Shown: positions 14,820 to 21,961 of the stretch, piece after piece
Numbering within the stretch: the stretch's first letter is position 1
Layout of the letters: every line of letters begins with the position of its first letter
Notes under the pieces: generated by a model
What the model was told of the DNA's origin: nothing
The model's database searches: none
Seen by the model: the letters and a program-made list of their open reading frames with translations, nothing else
Assembly (NCBI GenBank): GCA_016210375.1
Contig: JACQUH010000084.1
Location: 1-27,916, forward strand
DNA: 27,916 nt
From: Chloroflexota bacterium
Lineage (GTDB): Bacteria > Chloroflexota > Dehalococcoidia > Lucifugimonadales > JACPCL1
Reading direction: 5' to 3'
Translations under genes and position numbers: made by a program

Positions 14820-16460
14820 TCACTCTCGCGGGCGCATGTAGTAAGGTGGGTCCAGGTCTGCGGGTAGCTCCACCTCAATTACCGTGGGGCGGTTGGCCCG
14901 GATAGCCTGGCGGATGGCGTCGGGCGAGTCCTCCAGGCGGGGCACCCTGACGCCCAGGGCGCCGAAGCTCTCCGCCAGCTTCGCGAAGTCCGGCGTCACC
15001 AGCTCCGTGCCCACCGAGCGGCCTCCGAAGCGCAGGTGCTGGTCCCGGTTGGAAGCGCCGAAGCGGTGGTTGTTGAACACGACGGCCACCACGTTGATGC
15101 CGTACTGCACGGCGGTGGCCAGCTCACCCACGGCGTACATGAAGCCGCCATCGCCGCACAGCGCCACCACCGGCCGCTCGGGGTTGCCCACCTTCACACC
15201 CAAAGAGGTCGGGAAGGCGTAGCCCAAAGTGCCCATGTAGGAGGAGGTGATGAAGGTGCGGGGCTTCAGGACATCGTAGGCGATGGCCGCCCACGCCCCC
15301 AGGTTCGTGATGCCCGCCACCACAAAACCCTCCGCCGGGATCGCCTCCCGAATGCCCTGCAGGGCCGCCACCTGGCGCGGAGCCTTGCTTCCCATGCGCC
15401 CCCAGGCCGCCGCTTTCGTCGCGTCCAGTTCCCCCTGGTCCCAGGAGGCGCTGAGCCTGCGGTGTTGCAGGGCGGCATTGATCTGCGCCAGTCCCACCCT
15501 GGCGTCGGCCACGACACCCACGGCGGCGGGCGTTGTCTTGCCGATCTCCGTGGGGTCAATGTTCAGGTTGATGAGCTTCTGCTCGGGCCTGGGTTGCGCC
15601 CCTGGCTCTGGACGGTACGTTCCCAGGCGGGAGCCAACGGCAAGGACGACGTCCGCCTGGGGCACCAGGTCGGCGCCGGTGCCCCAGCCATAGGAGGAGG
15701 TACCCATGGCCAGGCGGTGGGTCTCCGGAATGGCCCCTTTGGCCTCCGAGGTCGTGATTACTGGGGCCTTCAGGAGCTCCGCCAGGGCCAGGAGCTCCCT
15801 GGATGCACCGGCCAGCACCACTCCACCGCCGGCCCAGATGACAGGCCGCCTGGCCGAGGCCAGAAGGTCCGCGGCGGCCCGGATGCTGGCGGCGTCGGCC
15901 TCGGGACGGGGGTATGCCTCCGGCTCCGCCAGCTCAATGCCAGTGCTGGTGGCCAGGACGTCTGGCGGGATCTCTATCTCCACCGGGCGGGGACGGCCGG
16001 TCTGGAGCTGGCGAAAGCCCATGTGAATGGCGTCGGGGATGTCCTCGGCCTTGAGCACCAGGTCGTTCCACTTCACCACCGGCTTCATGAACTCAAGCTG
16101 TCCCTGTATTTCATGGAGCGCGCCGAAGTCTTTGCCGATGGCCCCGCTGTCAATCTGGCCGGTGAGGAGCATCACCTGGGAGGATGCGGCGAAGGCGGTG
16201 GACATAGCTGCGCCGGCGTTGTAGGCCCCGGGGCCAGGCACCACCAGCGCCACGCCGATCTTGCCCGTGGAGCGGGCGTAGCCATCCGCCATGTAAACGG
16301 TGGTCTGCTCGTGGCGGCAGGTGATGACGCGGATCCCGGGCGTGTCGTAGAAAGCGTCGTAGATGTGCATGATCTGCACACCGGGCAGGCCAAAGACCAC
16401 CTCCACCCCCTCCGCCCGCAGGGCCCGTATCACGGCGTGGCCGCCGGTCATTTGGGGCAT
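14820..16460 (-). CDS. Acetolactate-synthase-like thiamine-diphosphate enzyme
   Basis: A 546-aa ThDP enzyme in canonical form. Pyr domain: FGLPGVQIMHIYDA, and HEQTTVYMADGYARSTGK with catalytic Glu51. The central FAD/DHS-like domain is at ~190-335 (PVIWAGGGVV, INLNIDP). PP domain: CGDGGFMYAVGEL with GDG (436-438), ending in VVFNNHRFG (460-468). Family members include acetolactate synthase, glyoxylate carboligase and oxalyl-CoA decarboxylase. No IlvH small-subunit gene lies nearby, so a biosynthetic valine/isoleucine role is not supported. ATG 16460 has GGAGG 6 nt upstream and its own promoter. It is only distantly similar to the ThDP enzyme at 8028. Confidence 0.9.
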   Translation of the reverse strand: MPQMTGGHAVIRALRAEGVEVVFGLPGVQIMHIYDAFYDTPGIRVITCRHEQTTVYMADGYARSTGKIGVALVVPGPGAYNAGAAMSTAFAASSQVMLLTGQIDSGAIGKDFGALHEIQGQLEFMKPVVKWNDLVLKAEDIPDAIHMGFRQLQTGRPRPVEIEIPPDVLATSTGIELAEPEAYPRPEADAASIRAAADLLASARRPVIWAGGGVVLAGASRELLALAELLKAPVITTSEAKGAIPETHRLAMGTSSYGWGTGADLVPQADVVLAVGSRLGTYRPEPGAQPRPEQKLINLNIDPTEIGKTTPAAVGVVADARVGLAQINAALQHRRLSASWDQGELDATKAAAWGRMGSKAPRQVAALQGIREAIPAEGFVVAGITNLGAWAAIAYDVLKPRTFITSSYMGTLGYAFPTSLGVKVGNPERPVVALCGDGGFMYAVGELATAVQYGINVVAVVFNNHRFGASNRDQHLRFGGRSVGTELVTPDFAKLAESFGALGVRVPRLEDSPDAIRQAIRANRPTVIEVELPADLDPPYYMRPRE

Positions 16461-16489
16461 GATGCGCCTCCAACGTTTGACTTGCGCCC

Positions 16490-16518
16490 ATAATAGCAGG
16501 GGAGAAGGAAGGCTACAA
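16490..16518 (-). promoter_or_regulatory. Putative promoter of the ThDP-enzyme gene
   Basis: On the minus strand TTGTAG (16518-16513), 17-bp spacer, TATTAT (16495-16490). It is placed about 30 nt before ATG 16460, so the gene is probably transcribed separately from the upstream ygfZ-like gene. Confidence 0.45.
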
Positions 16519-16594
16519 TTGCTGGGCGCTTCCGGGGCGCTTCGCTGGCCGGGTCGCGGAGGCTCATCGCCTTGTCTAAGGGGCGAATCCTAGA

Positions 16595-16646
16595 GCCAAT
16601 AAGAGCAGCGTGGACCGGTTCGGCGGGCCACGCTGCTCTTATTGGC
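16595..16646. repeat. Perfect 19-bp inverted repeat downstream of the YgfZ-like gene
   Basis: Arms 16595-16613 and 16628-16646 (GCCAATAAGAGCAGCGTGG and its complement) flank a 14-nt loop. It begins just past the minus-strand stop at 16653. It could end that transcript, but no T-run follows on either strand, so a repeat or processing site is equally possible. Confidence 0.8.
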
Positions 16647-16652
16647 AGTCCC

Positions 16653-17726
16653 TCAAATTTCGTCTGACGGGAGTATGAGCACCTTCGCCGTCGTCCCGGG
16701 CGGCGCACTCTCCTCTGCCACCGCTAGCTTTGCCTCTTCGCCTGCCAGCGCCGCCCGCACCAGGCCTAGGCCAACACAAGCACCGCCGAGAGGGTGCTGC
16801 GCCACGGTGGTAACGACGCCGACCTCTTTCCCATCCCGCAGGAGCTTCGCCCCCTCCTGCACGCCGGGGCCGGAGAACGTGAGGTGAGCCAGGGCTCGCT
16901 GCACCTTCTGGTACGTGTGCAGCCTCAGCACCACCTCCTGCCCGATGTAGCACCCCTTGGCGAAGTGGATGTACTCGGCCAGGCCCGCCTCCCAGGGGTT
17001 GACCCCCTCGCTGATCTCCCAGCCATACCGGGGAATCCCTGCCTCAACCCGCAGGAGATTGAAGGCGTCCTCGCCCACGGGTACAGCTCCGGCCTGGGCC
17101 AGGGCGCGCCACACCCCTGCGCCCTGTCCAGAGGACACGATCAGGTCGTAGCCTACCGTGCCCAGTAGGTCGGAGCGCAGCGCCTGCACAGGCGCCTCGG
17201 CTATGGACAGGACGGCGCTGCCGTACGGCTCAAGGGCAGGCCCGTGGCCTCCGACAGCCTTTTTCAGCGCGTCGCTGGCCCCGGGGCCGAGGAGTGTCAC
17301 CATGCTGGTGGACTCGGTGGTATCCTCCAGGCTGATCTCTTCAGCAAAGGTATACGCGTCTATCCACTCGGCCACCCGGCGGCGCGTTTGAGGGCTGGTC
17401 AGCATCAGCAGCCCGGCATCAGTAGAGAACAGGTGCAGCAGGTCAATTACCCGCCCCTTGTTGGTGGTGAGGAGAGTGCCCGCGCCGGTGCCTGGGGGCA
17501 GCGGGTCCACCTTGTTGCTGGTGAGGCGGTTCAGCAGGTCCAGGGCATCCTTGCCTGTCACCTGGAAGCGGCCCACGGAGGAACGGTCCATGACCACCGC
17601 TCCCTCGGTGGCGGCGCGATACTCCGCTGCTAGGTCGCCATAGGTGACCGGCGTCTCCCAGCCGGCCACTTCCGCAAAGCGCGCGCCAGCCGTGGCATGG
17701 AGCTCGTGCAGGGGTGTTCTGTTCAT
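16653..17726 (-). CDS. YgfZ/GcvT-like folate-binding protein
   Basis: A 357-aa member of the GcvT/YgfZ family. Residues 257-264, KGCYIGQE, are the YgfZ signature (K-G-C-Y-x-G-Q-E), which separates it from glycine-cleavage T protein. YgfZ uses tetrahydrofolate to help maintain certain Fe-S enzymes. Other family-like parts: DRSSVGRFQVTGKDAL near 47-62, LLTTNKGRVIDLL (85-97), LLRVEAGIPRYGWE (224-237). ATG 17726 is taken over TTG/ATG-like starts further upstream, which lie in a hairpin and add no conserved residues; the ribosome site is weak. It follows the A-type Fe-S carrier gene on the same strand, supporting a shared Fe-S role. Confidence 0.87.
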   Translation of the reverse strand: MNRTPLHELHATAGARFAEVAGWETPVTYGDLAAEYRAATEGAVVMDRSSVGRFQVTGKDALDLLNRLTSNKVDPLPPGTGAGTLLTTNKGRVIDLLHLFSTDAGLLMLTSPQTRRRVAEWIDAYTFAEEISLEDTTESTSMVTLLGPGASDALKKAVGGHGPALEPYGSAVLSIAEAPVQALRSDLLGTVGYDLIVSSGQGAGVWRALAQAGAVPVGEDAFNLLRVEAGIPRYGWEISEGVNPWEAGLAEYIHFAKGCYIGQEVVLRLHTYQKVQRALAHLTFSGPGVQEGAKLLRDGKEVGVVTTVAQHPLGGACVGLGLVRAALAGEEAKLAVAEESAPPGTTAKVLILPSDEI

Positions 17727-17744
17727 GCTGCAACTCTGAAACCA

Positions 17745-17781
17745 CAAGAGCCGCTGGGTATTGGCGAAGCAGCGGCTCTTG
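17745..17781. repeat. 12-bp hairpin between the Fe-S carrier and YgfZ-like genes
   Basis: CAAGAGCCGCTG and its complement flank a 13-nt loop. It lies just after the carrier gene stop on the minus strand and could attenuate read-through into the ygfZ-like gene. No T-run follows. Confidence 0.7.
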
Positions 17782-17798
17782 GCAAGGTGATCGGCTAG

Positions 17799-18143
17799 CT
17801 AGACAGAGAAGGAGGTGCCGCAGCCGCAGGTGGTCTTGGCGTTGGGATTCTGGAAGACGAAGCCCTTGCCGTTGAGGCCGCCGGAGTAGTCCAGCGTCGT
17901 GCCGGCCAGGAAAATGTAGCTCTTCTTGTCAATCATGATGGTCACGCCGTGCTGCTCAATGATCTTATCGTTGGGCCGTGGCTCTGAGTCTATGCTCAGG
18001 TCGTAGGTCAGGCCGGAGCAGCCGCCGCCTTTCACCCCCACCCGCAGCGACACCTCCTCTCCCGCCTTCTTGGCGGTGAACTCGCGCACGTGCCTGGCCG
18101 CATTCTCTGTGATGGCTATTGTAAGAGGGGTAACTGTGTTCAC
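17799..18143 (-). CDS. A-type Fe-S carrier (HesB/IscA/ErpA family)
   Basis: A 114-aa scaffold/carrier that delivers Fe-S clusters to target enzymes. The three ligand cysteines are intact: Cys42 in GGGCSGLTY, and Cys106 and Cys108 in TTCGCGTSFSV. The segment DYSGGLNGKGFVFQNPNAK (85-103) is also typical. GTG 18143 is chosen because GAGG lies about 7 nt upstream and the longer TTG reading at 18161 lacks a site. It has its own promoter at 18184-18213. ErpA and IscA cannot be told apart here. The YgfZ-like gene downstream also serves Fe-S enzymes. Confidence 0.93.
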   Translation of the reverse strand: MNTVTPLTIAITENAARHVREFTAKKAGEEVSLRVGVKGGGCSGLTYDLSIDSEPRPNDKIIEQHGVTIMIDKKSYIFLAGTTLDYSGGLNGKGFVFQNPNAKTTCGCGTSFSV

Positions 18144-18183
18144 ACTGGCACCTCGGACCAAGAGGTTTCTCGCATCATAAGCT

Positions 18184-18213
18184 ATTGTAGCCCGGAAGGG
18201 ACGGGAGCGTCAA
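18184..18213 (-). promoter_or_regulatory. Putative sigma-70 promoter of the Fe-S carrier gene
   Basis: On the minus strand TTGACG (18213-18208), 18-bp spacer, TACAAT (18189-18184). Start of transcription would be near 18177, leaving a 35-nt leader to GTG 18143. The surrounding gap 18144-18461 holds nothing else convincing. Confidence 0.6.
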
Positions 18214-18461
18214 CGTGAGGCCGGGCTCTGCTGGGAGGCGGCGGGCCATCTCCTGGCACTGAAGTGCCAATTTCCGAGTTCGCTCAGCTCCCGACTGATG
18301 ACCGTATGCAGAAGAACATCTCGTTTTCTTGCTTTTCCCCACTATGGAAAGCGGGAGTGAGAGAGTTAGGATAATTGCTTATGACAATCAATCGGTGGGG
18401 ACTGAACAACACGAAGAGCAGCAGGATCGGTTGGCTCGTCTCCTCTTGCTATCGGCGGGAG

Positions 18462-19163
18462 TCATGAGAAGAGCAAAGCTGCCCCTTTGCCTAGCGTCCA
18501 GTAGTACACCAGGTACGTTCCCGCTGCCACCAGGGCCAGGTTGCCCACCTTTTCCACATAGGGCATGAAGGCCCGGAGACCCTGGCTCAAGGCCTCCTTG
18601 AAGAAGACCACCCCCAGGGTCATCACCACCAGGACTAGGCCCATACCCAGCCCGTAGCTGATGAACTGCACGAACCCGCTGAGGAACTTGCCCGCAGCCA
18701 GGGCGCTGAACACTACCACCAGGAAGACTGGCAACGTGCAACCCAGGGAACAAAGGCCATAGGCAAGGCCAAAAAGAAAGAATTGGCCGGCGCCCTTCAG
18801 CTTCTGGGGACCCTGGACGCGGCTGGCAACGAGAAGCCCCAGATGCCTGCCCGTGAAAAGGAGGTATAACCCCAGGACCACCAGGCTTATCCCTATGGCC
18901 AGACCAGCGTAGGGGAAAAAACGTATCAGCACCCGCCCGCCGGCAGCGATGACAGCGCCCACGGCGCCAAACAGCACGACAAAGCCCAGCGTGGCCATCA
19001 GCCCCATGGCCATGCCCCGGGCAGCGCGCCAGAAGGGATGTACCGTGTCGTCTGCCAGGCCCAGGTGGTAAGCGACATAGGCCGGCAACATCACGAAGCC
19101 GCAGGGGTTCACCGTGGCCACCATCCCGGCGCCAAATGCGTAGGCTACGGGTATCTCTAGCAT
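18462..19163 (-). CDS. ccdA: CcdA/DsbD-like transmembrane thiol reductant carrier
   Basis: A 233-aa integral membrane protein with about six membrane segments. The CcdA family passes electrons from cytoplasmic thioredoxin to extracytoplasmic thiols, for cytochrome c maturation or disulfide repair. The paired redox cysteines are Cys21 in VNPCGFVMLP and Cys142 in LGCTLPVF, with a further Cys138. ATG 19163 has TAGGAG 5 nt upstream. No thioredoxin-like or cytochrome-c-maturation gene lies beside it, so its partner is encoded elsewhere. Confidence 0.9.
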   Translation of the reverse strand: MLEIPVAYAFGAGMVATVNPCGFVMLPAYVAYHLGLADDTVHPFWRAARGMAMGLMATLGFVVLFGAVGAVIAAGGRVLIRFFPYAGLAIGISLVVLGLYLLFTGRHLGLLVASRVQGPQKLKGAGQFFLFGLAYGLCSLGCTLPVFLVVVFSALAAGKFLSGFVQFISYGLGMGLVLVVMTLGVVFFKEALSQGLRAFMPYVEKVGNLALVAAGTYLVYYWTLGKGAALLFS

Positions 19164-19445
19164 CGCTCTCCTATAGAAAACCGATCCTCTGCTACCTCTA
19201 AGGCCCAGGACGCACCGTCAGACTTTTCAGCAAGGCACATCCCTTACCACCATTATAGCTCCTATAGCTCCGATGCGACGTCGTCCCAAACTGGAGCAGG
19301 AGGGAGCTACCATCACCCTACCGGTGGAAGCCTCATGATGCGGCAGTCCGGGGGAAGGCCTGCTCAACACCAGGTATCTGCCCAGGCGGCACGCTTTTGG
19401 CCTCACCTCCCCCTGGACGCTGGGGGGTTGTGGTGGCCCTGTCCC

Positions 19446-19475
19446 TTGCGCCCCCTATGGGCCAAAACCTACAAT
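19446..19475 (+). promoter_or_regulatory. Putative promoter of the HPF-DUF488 gene
   Basis: TTGCGC (19446-19451), 18-bp spacer, TACAAT (19470-19475). Transcription would begin near 19482, followed by GGAGG (19494-19498) and ATG 19503. The gap 19164-19445 shows no gene. Confidence 0.45.
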
Positions 19476-19502
19476 GAAAGGACATTACTCCCTGGAGGCC
19501 CC

Positions 19503-20729
19503 ATGGACCTCGTCGTGTCCGCTCGCAATATGGAACTGTCCGCTGTTGCCCGCAGCGTTATCCAGAGGAAGTTTGGCACCATCCTGAGGCAGTTCCGTGA
19601 CTACAACGACCCCGCCGAGGCAAAAATAGAGGTCCGGCGGGAGTCCACTCGCTCGGCCCAGCACCAGATGGTGGTCCAGATTACCGTGAACCTGGCGGGC
19701 ACCCTCCTGAGGGCAGAGGAACGCGCCCCCACGGTCAACATCGCCACCGATGCCGCTGTCCACGCCCTGGAGCAGCAGGTAAAGCGGTTCAAGGGCCGCC
19801 ATTTCGTCAATATCAAGGCCAAAAGAGGCAGCACCGGCGAGTCTATCCGGGAGACGGAGGCCGCCCGCGCCAATCCCGAGCCTGCCGCAGGGGAGGATGA
19901 AGAGCTGGCCACCCCTTCGGGCAAGGTGGTGCGGGTGAAGCGCTTTGCCATGAAACCCATCGCAGTAGAGGAGGCCGCCACTCAGATGGAGCTGTTGGGC
20001 CACGAGTTCTTCTTCTTCCTGAATGGCGAGACCGGGCAGCACAACGTCCTGTACCGCCGCAAAGACGGCGATTACACCGTCATAGAGCCTGCACAGATGT
20101 ATCATGTATGTGCTAAAATGACGGCCATGCGCATCTACACCATAGGCCATTCCAATCAAACGCTGGAAGTGTTCGTGCACCTGCTGGCAGAGCACGACAT
20201 AGAGGTGCTGGTGGACGTACGCTCCGCCCCTATCTCCAGCTACGCGCCACACTTCAACCAGAAGGAGTTGGCATCGGCCTTCCCAGAGGTCGGAGTGAAA
20301 TACCTCTACATGGGGCATGAGTTGGGTGGTCGCCCCGAAGTTTCCGATTTCTACGACGCGAGACGCCGTGTGCTCTATGACCAGGTCGCCCAATCGTCCG
20401 ATTTTCGGCAGGGCATTGAGCGGCTAAAGCAGGGCGTCCAGCAATACAGGATCGCCATCATGTGCAGCGAAGAAGACCCCTCCAACTGCCACCGCCGTCT
20501 GCTCGTTGGGCGTGTCCTGGCGATGGAAGGCATGGAGGTTTCCCACATCCGCGGCGATGGCGCCCTCCAGACAGAAGCCGACCTGGTCACTCTGGAGCAA
20601 AGCACGACCAAGAGAGAACCCCAGCTAACGCTGTTTGAGTCAGCAGGCGAGTACAGGGCATGGCGGTCTACAAAGCCTATACCATCGGCTTCACCAAGAG
20701 GCGCGCGCCGGACTTCTTTGAAACGCTGA
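19503..20729 (+). CDS. Long ribosome hibernation factor (HPF/RaiA) fused to DUF488
   Basis: A 408-aa continuous reading frame joining two usually separate proteins. Residues 1-~105 are the S30AE domain (DLVVSARNMELSAVARSVI) that binds the 30S decoding site. After an acidic linker (~110-140), residues ~142-197 form the long-HPF dimerisation domain (VKRFAMKPIAVEEAATQME, then YRRKDGDYTVIEP) that drives 100S dimers. Long HPF normally ends here. The frame instead continues through MYHVCAKMTAM into a complete DUF488 domain (MRIYTIGHSNQTLEVF) with the family motif CSEEDPSNCHRR (321-332). ATG 19503 has GGAGG upstream; the longer reading from 19335 is not conserved. Promoter-like TGCTAAAAT at 20111-20119 could also start DUF488 alone at ATG 20127. 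The end overlaps the next gene by 70 nt. Confidence 0.85.
   Translation: MDLVVSARNMELSAVARSVIQRKFGTILRQFRDYNDPAEAKIEVRRESTRSAQHQMVVQITVNLAGTLLRAEERAPTVNIATDAAVHALEQQVKRFKGRHFVNIKAKRGSTGESIRETEAARANPEPAAGEDEELATPSGKVVRVKRFAMKPIAVEEAATQMELLGHEFFFFLNGETGQHNVLYRRKDGDYTVIEPAQMYHVCAKMTAMRIYTIGHSNQTLEVFVHLLAEHDIEVLVDVRSAPISSYAPHFNQKELASAFPEVGVKYLYMGHELGGRPEVSDFYDARRRVLYDQVAQSSDFRQGIERLKQGVQQYRIAIMCSEEDPSNCHRRLLVGRVLAMEGMEVSHIRGDGALQTEADLVTLEQSTTKREPQLTLFESAGEYRAWRSTKPIPSASPRGARRTSLKR
20111..20119 (+). promoter_or_regulatory. Possible extended -10 inside the HPF-DUF488 junction
   Basis: TGC-TAAAAT matches an extended -10 element and ends 7 nt before ATG 20127, the first Met of the DUF488 core. A transcript starting there would be nearly leaderless. 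No good -35 is seen. Confidence 0.3.
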
Positions 20730-21106
20730 AATCGGCGGGCATTCGCCGGCTTGTGGACGTCCGGCTGAACAACAAGTCGCAGCTCGCGGGTTTCACCAAG
20801 CGGGAGGACCTGCCCTACCTCCTGGGTCAGATCTGCGGCGCAGAGTACATCTATGAGCCTTTGCTTGCGCCCACACAGGCCATCCTGGACGACTACAAGA
20901 AGCGCAAGGGTTCCTGGGAAGCCTATGAGGAAGCCTTCTCGGCTCTGATGGCGGAGCGCCTTGTAGAGGAGCGTCTCTCTCCAGAGCTTTTTGCAGTCCC
21001 AGCAGCCCTCCTCTGTAGCGAGCGCACAGCGGAAAAGTGCCATCGGCGGCTGGTCCTGGAGTACTTGCAAAGCAAATGGGGGGGACTGGAGATCGTTCAT
21101 CTCTAG
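20660..21106 (+). CDS. DUF488 family protein
   Basis: A 148-aa stand-alone DUF488. The N-terminal strand KAYTIGFTKR, RRLVDVRLNN (29-38) and the motif CSERTAEKCHRR (119-130) match the family, which has no established activity; the conserved Cys/His/Arg suggest a catalytic or metal site. The start lies inside the 3' end of the HPF-DUF488 gene in another frame, so translation is probably coupled. It is not a close copy of the first DUF488: the loops differ and only the motif is shared. The dual-OB gene follows after 21 nt. Confidence 0.9.
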   Translation: MAVYKAYTIGFTKRRAPDFFETLKSAGIRRLVDVRLNNKSQLAGFTKREDLPYLLGQICGAEYIYEPLLAPTQAILDDYKKRKGSWEAYEEAFSALMAERLVEERLSPELFAVPAALLCSERTAEKCHRRLVLEYLQSKWGGLEIVHL

Positions 21107-21127
21107 CCTCGTAGCAGGGGCCCTGGC

Positions 21128-21805
21128 ATGGAAGTGGAGTTCTTGTGTCTTGCCAACTCGCGAAAGCTTGGGGGAAGGTGCGTGGCTGGACTGAGAACGG
21201 ATGGCCAGGGCTGGTTCAGGCCAGTAAGCAGCGAACAGAACGGTACGCTGTACCCTCCTAGCTATGTCTTCGGTAGTCAGCAGCCAGCCCAGCTATGGGA
21301 CATCATTAGAGTGCAGGTGGCTGGGGCCAGACCTGAACCGCACCAACCAGAGAACTGGGTGTTGGCTCCCAACGTCTGGACCAGGGTTCGGACGAGTTCT
21401 CCCGCAGAGGCGCTTCGCTTGCTGGAACCCTTCGTAATACCAGGGCCGGAGATCTTCGAAACCATCTCCGACTCAGTGGACTATGAGCGCCTCAGCCTTG
21501 CTCCTCTCGCAAGCTCCCTGGCTCTCGTAGAACCGTCGGAAGTGGCCTGGAGCATCACGCGTTCTCCGAATAGAGGTGCGCGGCAGACTCGCGCCGTGTT
21601 CAGGCTCTCCCGCGCCCCCTATGATCTTCCAGTCACCGATCCCCTCTGGGAGCAACGGCTTGCAGGCCTTGATCTTGGCATGCATCCGAGGGACGCTGCA
21701 GGATTGACGAGCAGCAGCCGGCTGTTCTTCACCCTTAGCCTGGGCGAGCCCTTTGAAGCCACCGGGCGCTGCTACAAGCTGGTGGCCGCCGTTATAGTCC
21801 TGTAA
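21128..21805 (+). CDS. Probable dual-OB-fold protein next to DUF488
   Basis: A 225-aa soluble protein. The opening VEFLCLANSRKLGGRCVAG, followed by GWFRPVS, and the middle LWDIIRVQV and PEPHQPENWVL resemble the dual-OB (DuOB) domain proteins that occur beside DUF488 genes. OB folds often bind nucleic acid. A C-terminal pair of strands (SRLFFTLSLGEPF, CYKLVAAVIVL) would complete the second barrel. Assignment is from pattern memory, not alignment. It shares an operon with two DUF488 domains, so a joint function is likely but unknown. Confidence 0.6.
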   Translation: MEVEFLCLANSRKLGGRCVAGLRTDGQGWFRPVSSEQNGTLYPPSYVFGSQQPAQLWDIIRVQVAGARPEPHQPENWVLAPNVWTRVRTSSPAEALRLLEPFVIPGPEIFETISDSVDYERLSLAPLASSLALVEPSEVAWSITRSPNRGARQTRAVFRLSRAPYDLPVTDPLWEQRLAGLDLGMHPRDAAGLTSSSRLFFTLSLGEPFEATGRCYKLVAAVIVL

Positions 21806-21838
21806 TGGGATGAGCGCCGCGCATCGGTTCCCACCTGT

Positions 21839-21867
21839 TTGACATCCCCGACGCTGATTCTTACACT
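21839..21867 (+). promoter_or_regulatory. Sigma-70 promoter of glyA
   Basis: Perfect TTGACA (21839-21844), 17-bp spacer, TACACT (21862-21867). It predicts a start near 21874 and an 88-nt leader containing a strong hairpin before glyA. Confidence 0.75.
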
Positions 21868-21911
21868 GCATAGGCCTCTTAGAGGCGTTGGCACAAAGCA
21901 GAACTCATGAA

Positions 21912-21940
21912 CCAGGGGAGAGCCTTGCCCTCTCCCCTGG
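21912..21940 (+). promoter_or_regulatory. Leader hairpin upstream of glyA
   Basis: An 11-bp perfect stem, CCAGGGGAGAG/CTCTCCCCTGG, with a 7-nt loop lies within the predicted glyA leader, about 10 nt before the ribosome site (GGAAGG, 21951-21956). With no T-run it is not a clear terminator; it may stabilise the RNA or affect translation. Confidence 0.55.
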
Positions 21941-21961
21941 CCGCCTGAAGGAAGGTAGCTC

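Noticed and set aside
15036..16493. 485-codon plus-strand open frame
   Set aside because: Shadow of the minus-strand ThDP enzyme; no recognisable domain and biased composition.
16653..17726. Glycine-cleavage T protein (gcvT)
   Set aside because: The KGCYxGQE signature and the absence of gcvH/gcvP nearby favour a YgfZ-type protein, despite the glyA gene elsewhere in the window.
18329..18568. Small plus-strand open frame (79 codons)
   Set aside because: It overlaps the ccdA 3' end in antisense, has no clear ribosome site and no family resemblance; too weak to annotate.
19335..19502. N-terminal extension of the hibernation factor
   Set aside because: It covers the promoter region and encodes low-complexity residues; the family starts at ATG 19503, which has GGAGG upstream.
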